Of a stretch of 64,000 nt of DNA, positions 59,803-64,000 are shown in pieces; the stretch's first letter is position 1; each line of letters starts with the position of its first letter. The stretch lies in NCBI RefSeq assembly GCF_004307995.1, contig NZ_SIRE01000018.1, positions 156,975 through 220,974 of the forward strand, in the 5' to 3' direction. The position numbers and the translations under genes are program-made. The notes under the pieces were generated by a model, which was given only the letters and a program-made list of their open reading frames with translations, was not told where the DNA came from and did no database searches. Origin of the DNA: Paenibacillus thalictri (GTDB lineage Bacteria > Bacillota > Bacilli > Paenibacillales > NBRC-103111).

Positions 59803-60686
59803 GCTCCCTCCTTATCGTTATAATGAACCCAAGTGTCGGAAGATTTAAAGATCAGGAGGGTGACAAGCAAAATAATCGCAAACAATACCCATGAAATCGC
59901 CGAAGCATAACCCATCTTAAAATTGTTGAAGCCTTCGTTGTACAACTTCATCCCTACGAGGTAGGTCGACTTAAGCGGTCCGCCGCCCGTGATGACAAAT
60001 GCCGACGTAAACGCTTGCAGCGCATGAAGCGTCTGCATGATCAGATTAAAGAAAATAATAGGCGTAATGAGCGGAATCGTAATTCTGAAGAAATTGGAAG
60101 CCCACGAGGCTCCATCCACCTTGGCCGCTTCATACAGCTCCTGCGGAATTTGCTTTAACGCCGCCAGGAACAGCACCATGGACGATCCGAACTGCCATAC
60201 CTCCAGCGAGCTGATCGTGAACAGCGCAATATGCGGATCTCCCAGCCAGTCGGGCGTGGGGATGCCCATGCTTTGGAGCATATTGTTGACGATGCCATCT
60301 TTCATAAACATGAGCCGCCATAATGCGGACAACGCGACGCTGCCTCCGAGAATCGACGGCAAGTAAAACAGCGTCCGGTAAAAGCTCATCCCCTTGATTT
60401 TGATATTAAGCAGCAAAGCGACGATAAGCGCAAAGCCAAGTTTCCCCGGCACCGCCATCAGCGCGTAGGAAAAAGTGACTTTCAAGGAATGTAAAAAATC
60501 TTTATCGATTTTAAACATTCTAATGTAATTGTCAAACGCAATGAATTTCGCCGACCGGAGAACGCTGTAATCGGTAAACGAGTAGATAAAAGAAGCGACT
60601 AGCGGATACAGCTGGAAGGACAGAAACCCGATCAGCCAGGGCGAGATGAAAATCAGCCCGATGTACTTGGTGTTCAGTTTAGCCAA
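59799..60686 (-). CDS. ABC transporter permease, MalF-like, uronate locus
   Basis: About 295 residues from TTG 60686, nine bases after GGGAGG; a longer frame from an ATG at 60758 lacks support. Six membrane segments and an EAA loop LYEAAKVDGASWASNFFRITIP (core EAAKVDGAS). The gene follows the sensor kinase. The C-terminus overlaps the next ATG. Confidence 0.88.
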   Translation of the reverse strand: MAKLNTKYIGLIFISPWLIGFLSFQLYPLVASFIYSFTDYSVLRSAKFIAFDNYIRMFKIDKDFLHSLKVTFSYALMAVPGKLGFALIVALLLNIKIKGMSFYRTLFYLPSILGGSVALSALWRLMFMKDGIVNNMLQSMGIPTPDWLGDPHIALFTISSLEVWQFGSSMVLFLAALKQIPQELYEAAKVDGASWASNFFRITIPLITPIIFFNLIMQTLHALQAFTSAFVITGGGPLKSTYLVGMKLYNEGFNNFKMGYASAISWVLFAIILLVTLLIFKSSDTWVHYNDKEGA

Positions 60687-60816
60687 AGAAATGAAACCTC
60701 CCTGCAAAATTGTTTTGTCATTCCGATGGCGGAATGTAAGCGGATTCTTTGGCTTCATTATAGCACCCGGCCCCGATTCGTTTGTATGTACCGGACTTAT
60801 GAAGAGGTATCATTAC

Positions 60817-62559
60817 TTACGATTCTGACAAACTGCGGGTTTCCTGGCTTTTTATTCGAAACGTAACGGTGACCCCTTCGCCGGGGTTGCTGCGGATGGA
60901 CAGCTTGTATTCGTCGCCGTATTTTAATCTTAATCGCGAATGGATATTCCGCAGGCCGATATGCTCGGAGATGCCGTAGTCGTGTTCAGACTCCAGCGAT
61001 GCAGCCACCTCGTCCAGCCGCTGCTCCGACATACCGGGTCCGTTGTCCGTAACCTCAAATTCGATGTCATCCCCAACCCTGCGGATCGTAATATGGCAAT
61101 AACCGCCTTCCTTGCATACTCCGTAGTGGACGGAATTTTCAATGATCGGCTGCAGCAAAAGCCGGATCGTGCTGCATTCCAGCACGTCCTGCTCGTACGT
61201 CCAAGTGACCTTAAACGTGTCGTCGAAGCGATAACGCTGGATGTCGATATACTTCTTGGTAATCTCGATTTCTTCGCGGATGGTGACCATATGAAGCGGG
61301 CTGTCGAGCGAGTAACGGAGAATTTCGGACAGCTGCTCGATCATCGTGTTAGCGAAAGATGGCCTCTGCGTAATGTTCAGCACCTCAAAATTGATCGATT
61401 GCAGCGTATTAAACAGAAAATGCGGGTTGATCTGATACTGGAGCGCCGTCAGCTCGGCCAGCACCTGCCGGTATTTCCTTTCGGACAATTGCAGATTCAT
61501 ATTGCTCTGATTGACGAACGAATTGATCGTATCGTTTAAAATGAGCGAATAAACGTCGTTTTTCTTCTTCTCGACGACGTTTGGCAGCGTCATGCCCGCT
61601 TTGGCCAGCTTGAATATTTTGAGTATATTGGCGATTTGCCTGTAATTGCGGTTGGAAAAATAATAGGCCAACAGCGAACTGATCAGAAGCGAGACAATCG
61701 CCGAATATAACGTCAGCTTGATGATCAGGAGCGCCGAGCTGTAAATCGTGCTTGTCGGTATGATCGAAACGTATTTGAAATTATATTGCTCCGAGGCCAT
61801 TTCCACCACCCGGTAACGGTCGCTTTGGAGCAGTTCGGCGAAAAGCGAACTTTCGTCGGTATGGCTGTCGCCGCTGATGGATTCCGACAGCTGCCCCACA
61901 TCTTTATTGGAAAACAACATCTCGCCTTTTTCGTTCAGCACCGTTAAATACTGGTCGTCATAAGACGTAATGGAATCCAGCATGTTGTTGAAATACTCCT
62001 GCCGCACATTAATCACGATGACGCCGTTCAGCTTGGTCCGCTGATAGATACTGACGATGTCCAGGTCGTTGATCCGCCGTTTTTCCGTCCACAGCATCGT
62101 ATCCTGGCTTTGCTTTTTAAAGCTGTCGTACCAGGCCGTGTCGTAATATTCGGTGATCGACTCCTTATCCCCGTTCGCCAAGAAGTATTTACTGTCGCCC
62201 ACCTTGACATAAATCGAGTTGATATACAGTCTGGAATAACTGGACGATTTGAGCGAAGGCCGGATGAGCTTCAGTGCCGTCGTATCCTCATGGGTCACCT
62301 GGTCCGTGCTTAAAACCCTAAATAAAGGCAAGCTTAATTGAGGGTTGTAGTCAATCAGTATTTTCATACTGTTCATATCCGAGAAAATAAGCTCGATCGT
62401 TTCTTTGGACGTATTTAACGCTTTGTGCGTATTGGTGTCGATGTCTTCCTTCAACGAATTTTGAAACACATACATCACCATCAAGCTGAAAATCAATACA
62501 GGAATGGAGACAGCAATAATAAAAGTCATGAAGTTTTTAATAAAAAATTTCGTCAGCAC
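60817..62559 (-). CDS. YesM-like sensor histidine kinase of the uronate locus
   Basis: 580 residues from GTG 62559 (GGGGGAG upstream). Membrane segments near 12-32 and 272-300, with an extracellular sensor region of about 240 residues between; HAMP-like 300-350; His380 in QINPHFLFN; ATP lid with IIENSVHYG and GPGMSEQRL. It pairs with the regulator at 58191. The operon order kinase, permeases, regulator is unusual but the strand is shared. The gene is divergent from a FadR-type regulator. Confidence 0.92.
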   Translation of the reverse strand: MLTKFFIKNFMTFIIAVSIPVLIFSLMVMYVFQNSLKEDIDTNTHKALNTSKETIELIFSDMNSMKILIDYNPQLSLPLFRVLSTDQVTHEDTTALKLIRPSLKSSSYSRLYINSIYVKVGDSKYFLANGDKESITEYYDTAWYDSFKKQSQDTMLWTEKRRINDLDIVSIYQRTKLNGVIVINVRQEYFNNMLDSITSYDDQYLTVLNEKGEMLFSNKDVGQLSESISGDSHTDESSLFAELLQSDRYRVVEMASEQYNFKYVSIIPTSTIYSSALLIIKLTLYSAIVSLLISSLLAYYFSNRNYRQIANILKIFKLAKAGMTLPNVVEKKKNDVYSLILNDTINSFVNQSNMNLQLSERKYRQVLAELTALQYQINPHFLFNTLQSINFEVLNITQRPSFANTMIEQLSEILRYSLDSPLHMVTIREEIEITKKYIDIQRYRFDDTFKVTWTYEQDVLECSTIRLLLQPIIENSVHYGVCKEGGYCHITIRRVGDDIEFEVTDNGPGMSEQRLDEVAASLESEHDYGISEHIGLRNIHSRLRLKYGDEYKLSIRSNPGEGVTVTFRIKSQETRSLSES

Positions 62560-62702
62560 GCCCCGGCTCCCCCTTTAGTCCGCTTTTCCTCCATATTACG
62601 TGACGAGGGCCGCAGTAAACAAGCATCAGGCAGTATGAAGCACCGCCGTTTAACTCTTGTCATCTTCCGGCCTCTCTTAACAAATCGTTATCAATCGCCA
62701 AA

Positions 62703-62713
62703 TTGTAATACAA
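62703..62713. promoter_or_regulatory. FadR/GntR-type operator 1
   Basis: TTGTA-A-TACAA is a perfect palindrome typical of FCD-type GntR sites. It lies in the 253-base gap between the divergent kinase gene and the GntR gene. A second, related site is at 62770. A third, different inverted repeat AAAATGG/CCATTTT lies at 62720-62742. Confidence 0.6.
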
Positions 62714-62752
62714 ATAAACAAAATGGTCAATTCATCCATTTTAACGCCCAAG

Positions 62753-62781
62753 TTGATCTCCTTGCCCATTTGTCTTACAAT
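62753..62781 (+). promoter_or_regulatory. Promoter of the GntR-type regulator gene
   Basis: TTGATC, 17-base spacer, TACAAT (62776-62781). The second operator overlaps the -10, which suggests autorepression. Confidence 0.65.
62770..62780. promoter_or_regulatory. FadR/GntR-type operator 2
   Basis: TTGTC-T-TACAA differs from operator 1 by two bases and overlaps the -10 of the regulator's own promoter. Confidence 0.55.
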
Positions 62782-62812
62782 TATGTAGCGAAAGGGCACG
62801 AGGTGATCTGTA

Positions 62813-63502
62813 GTGAAATCGAAAGAAGAGTTGTTTGTCCCGTCTGTCGAAAGAAAAACGTTATCCAAACAAGTCCTTGACCGATTTGTTGAATTATTAA
62901 GCAGCGGTCAATGGAAACCTGGAGATAAACTTCCTTCCGAAATGGAATTAGTGGAAATGCTGGACGTCAGCAGACCGGTTCTGCGGGAAGCGATGAGCGC
63001 GCTGGAGACGCTTGGCGTCATCAACCGGAAAACCCGCAGCGGTACTTTTTTGAACGAAAAAATAGGCAATCAGCCTTTTTCGGTGATGCTTGCTTTGGCC
63101 ACCGAAAATTTACCTGCCATCATTGAAGCGCGAATGGCGCTGGAGCTTGGGTTGGTGACTATAGCTGCGGAGAAAATAACCGAGGAACAGCTGAAGCAGC
63201 TAAAAGCAACGATCGATGCGATCACGCAATGCACTGACAATAATTACGGGGAAATCGATAAGCAATTCCACAGGTTGATCGCGCTTAGCGCAAACAATCC
63301 CGTCGTGGAAGGCATGATTGATTCCTTGCTGATCGCCCACGACAAGATGGACCGCCGGATCAAGATCAGGGAGCGTGAGTTGACCGTGGAATTCCATACG
63401 AAAATTTACGAGGCTTTGGCTAAACACGATCCGTTCGAAGCATTCACTCACATGTACGGGCATCTGAGCTATGTACGCAAAAAGCTGCTGCAGCAGGATT
63501 AG
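62813..63502 (+). CDS. FadR-subfamily GntR regulator of the uronate locus
   Basis: 229 residues. Winged helix (about 15-80) with PGDKLPSEMELVEMLDVSRPVLREAMSALE (core LPSEMELVE, SRPVLREA), and FCD domain (about 95-225) with EIDKQFHRLIALSANNPVV and a metal site of His residues. The start is a GTG at 62813, eight bases after GAGGTGAT. It is divergent from the kinase gene and faces two matching operators, so it likely controls the uronate cluster, itself included. UxuR/ExuR-type ligands would be uronates or their derivatives. Confidence 0.88.
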   Translation: MKSKEELFVPSVERKTLSKQVLDRFVELLSSGQWKPGDKLPSEMELVEMLDVSRPVLREAMSALETLGVINRKTRSGTFLNEKIGNQPFSVMLALATENLPAIIEARMALELGLVTIAAEKITEEQLKQLKATIDAITQCTDNNYGEIDKQFHRLIALSANNPVVEGMIDSLLIAHDKMDRRIKIRERELTVEFHTKIYEALAKHDPFEAFTHMYGHLSYVRKKLLQQD

Positions 63503-63554
63503 TAGATGGGCGGCCACAGCCGCCGGCCGCGGAGCGTAAGGGATACAAGTCTAT

Positions 63555-64000
63555 GGGTCTGTCAAGATCTTTGTGTAAACTCATTTAAAAAGATTTCTCC
63601 CCGAGGGGAGAAAAAATTTTCAACGTAAAAATTGGCCGATGCGGTCGGGAAAGAAAACTGAAAGCTGAAGCAAAATTTGCCCCCAATTTTGCACCCGGCC
63701 CGTCCATTTACGAACGACGTCCATGGTCGCCAGATAAAGCATTTTTAGCAAAGCCTCGTATGTTGGGAAGATACTTTTCCCTTTTGTGACCTTACGAAGC
63801 TGGCGGTGATAGCTCTCAATCATATTCGTGGTGTAGATAAGTTTCCGAAGCTCCGGCGGGTACTTGAAGAAGGTGGCCAGTTCATCCCAGTTCGATCGCC
63901 AGGAACGGACGATCAAAGGATACTTACTACCCCAAGCCTCTTCAAATTGGTCCAGTTCTAGCAAAGCCGCTTCTTCCGTTGCCGCTTTGTAAATGGGTTT
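63555..64000 (-). mobile_element. IS256-family insertion sequence (partial)
   Basis: The end motif GGGTCTGTCAAGATCTTTGTGTAAACTCA begins near 63555 (the first half is the terminal repeat) and the transposase gene runs out of the window. A small hairpin TTTCTCCCC/GGGGAGAAA (63594-63613) lies between end and stop codon. The other end is outside the window, so the completeness and the target repeat cannot be checked. Confidence 0.75.
63620..64000 (-). CDS. IS256-family transposase, C-terminal part (5' end beyond window)
   Basis: The last 126 or so codons are visible; the reading frame stays open to the right edge (KPIYKAATEEAALLELDQFEEAW in pieces: KAATEEAAL, LDQFEEAW). IS256/Mutator motifs are LIVRSWRSNWDELATFF, ELRKLIYTTNMIESYHRQLRKVTK (the catalytic Glu lies in NMIESYHR) and MLYLATMDV. 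The visible C-terminus is intact. It belongs to the IS element ending near 63555. Confidence 0.9.
   Translation of the reverse strand, partial: KPIYKAATEEAALLELDQFEEAWGSKYPLIVRSWRSNWDELATFFKYPPELRKLIYTTNMIESYHRQLRKVTKGKSIFPTYEALLKMLYLATMDVVRKWTGRVQNWGQILLQLSVFFPDRIGQFLR

Noticed and set aside
1..64000. tRNA or rRNA genes
   Set aside because: I looked for tRNA-like cloverleaf arms with TTCGA loops and for rRNA stretches and recognised none; without a covariance search this is not conclusive.

Overview
The window looks like a chromosomal stretch of a low-to-mid GC Firmicute of the Paenibacillaceae (Paenibacillus/Cohnella type). The reasons are strong AGGAGG ribosome binding sites with frequent GTG/TTG starts, lipoprotein SBPs of CUT1 sugar transporters paired with YesM/YesN-like two-component systems, Lut-type lactate oxidation genes and a GlpP antiterminator. 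No rRNA, tRNA or CRISPR array was seen. Taxonomy is inferred from gene style only.

Left part (1-9 kb): the 5' part of a lactate utilisation operon (lutA, truncated lutB) with its GntR regulator lutR, all on the minus strand. Facing it is a glycerol-3-phosphate/glycerophosphodiester module on the plus strand: a GpdQ-like metallophosphoesterase, GlpP, a leader with promoter and terminator (a likely GlpP target), a complete Ugp-like ABC transporter (SBP, ATPase, two permeases) and a 30-codon remnant of a glycerophosphodiester phosphodiesterase.

9-31 kb: mixed genes. These are an AraC regulator divergent from a cytosolic glycosidase-like protein, YunC, a small secreted protein, a VanY-like lipoprotein, a PAS-GGDEF-EAL protein with a degenerate GGDEF motif, a DUF423 protein and a very unusual fusion of a dihydroorotate-dehydrogenase-like domain lacking catalytic residues with a duplicated four-helix membrane module. 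Two SDR enzymes, a sodium:solute symporter with its DUF3311 partner, and a 0.96-kb direct duplication carrying two DoxX genes with identical proteins follow; each DoxX copy has a perfect FNR/CRP-type palindrome. Then come an EamA transporter and a Gfo/Idh/MocA oxidoreductase whose leader holds three tandem hairpins.

30.5-48.3 kb: two sugar-catabolism clusters. The first is rpiB-SBP-permease-permease-ADP-ribosylglycohydrolase (minus), divergent from a LacI regulator, with three matching operators. The second is an eight-gene operon-like run (Lpl-type SBP and two permeases, sensor kinase, response regulator, 2-hydroxyacid dehydrogenase, glycosidase-like protein, phosphosugar isomerase).

48.7-63.5 kb: an EcsC protein and an RQC-type zinc protein, then a large minus-strand uronate/aldarate-type locus: sensor kinase, two permeases, response regulator, two Ldh2-family dehydrogenases, SBP, uronate-dehydrogenase-like SDR and two tandem enolase-superfamily enzymes, interrupted by a MITE-like palindrome. 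It is divergent from a FadR-type GntR regulator with matching operators. The right edge enters an IS256-family element. Four CUT1 transporters share the window but only one ATPase is present, so the others probably borrow an ATPase.
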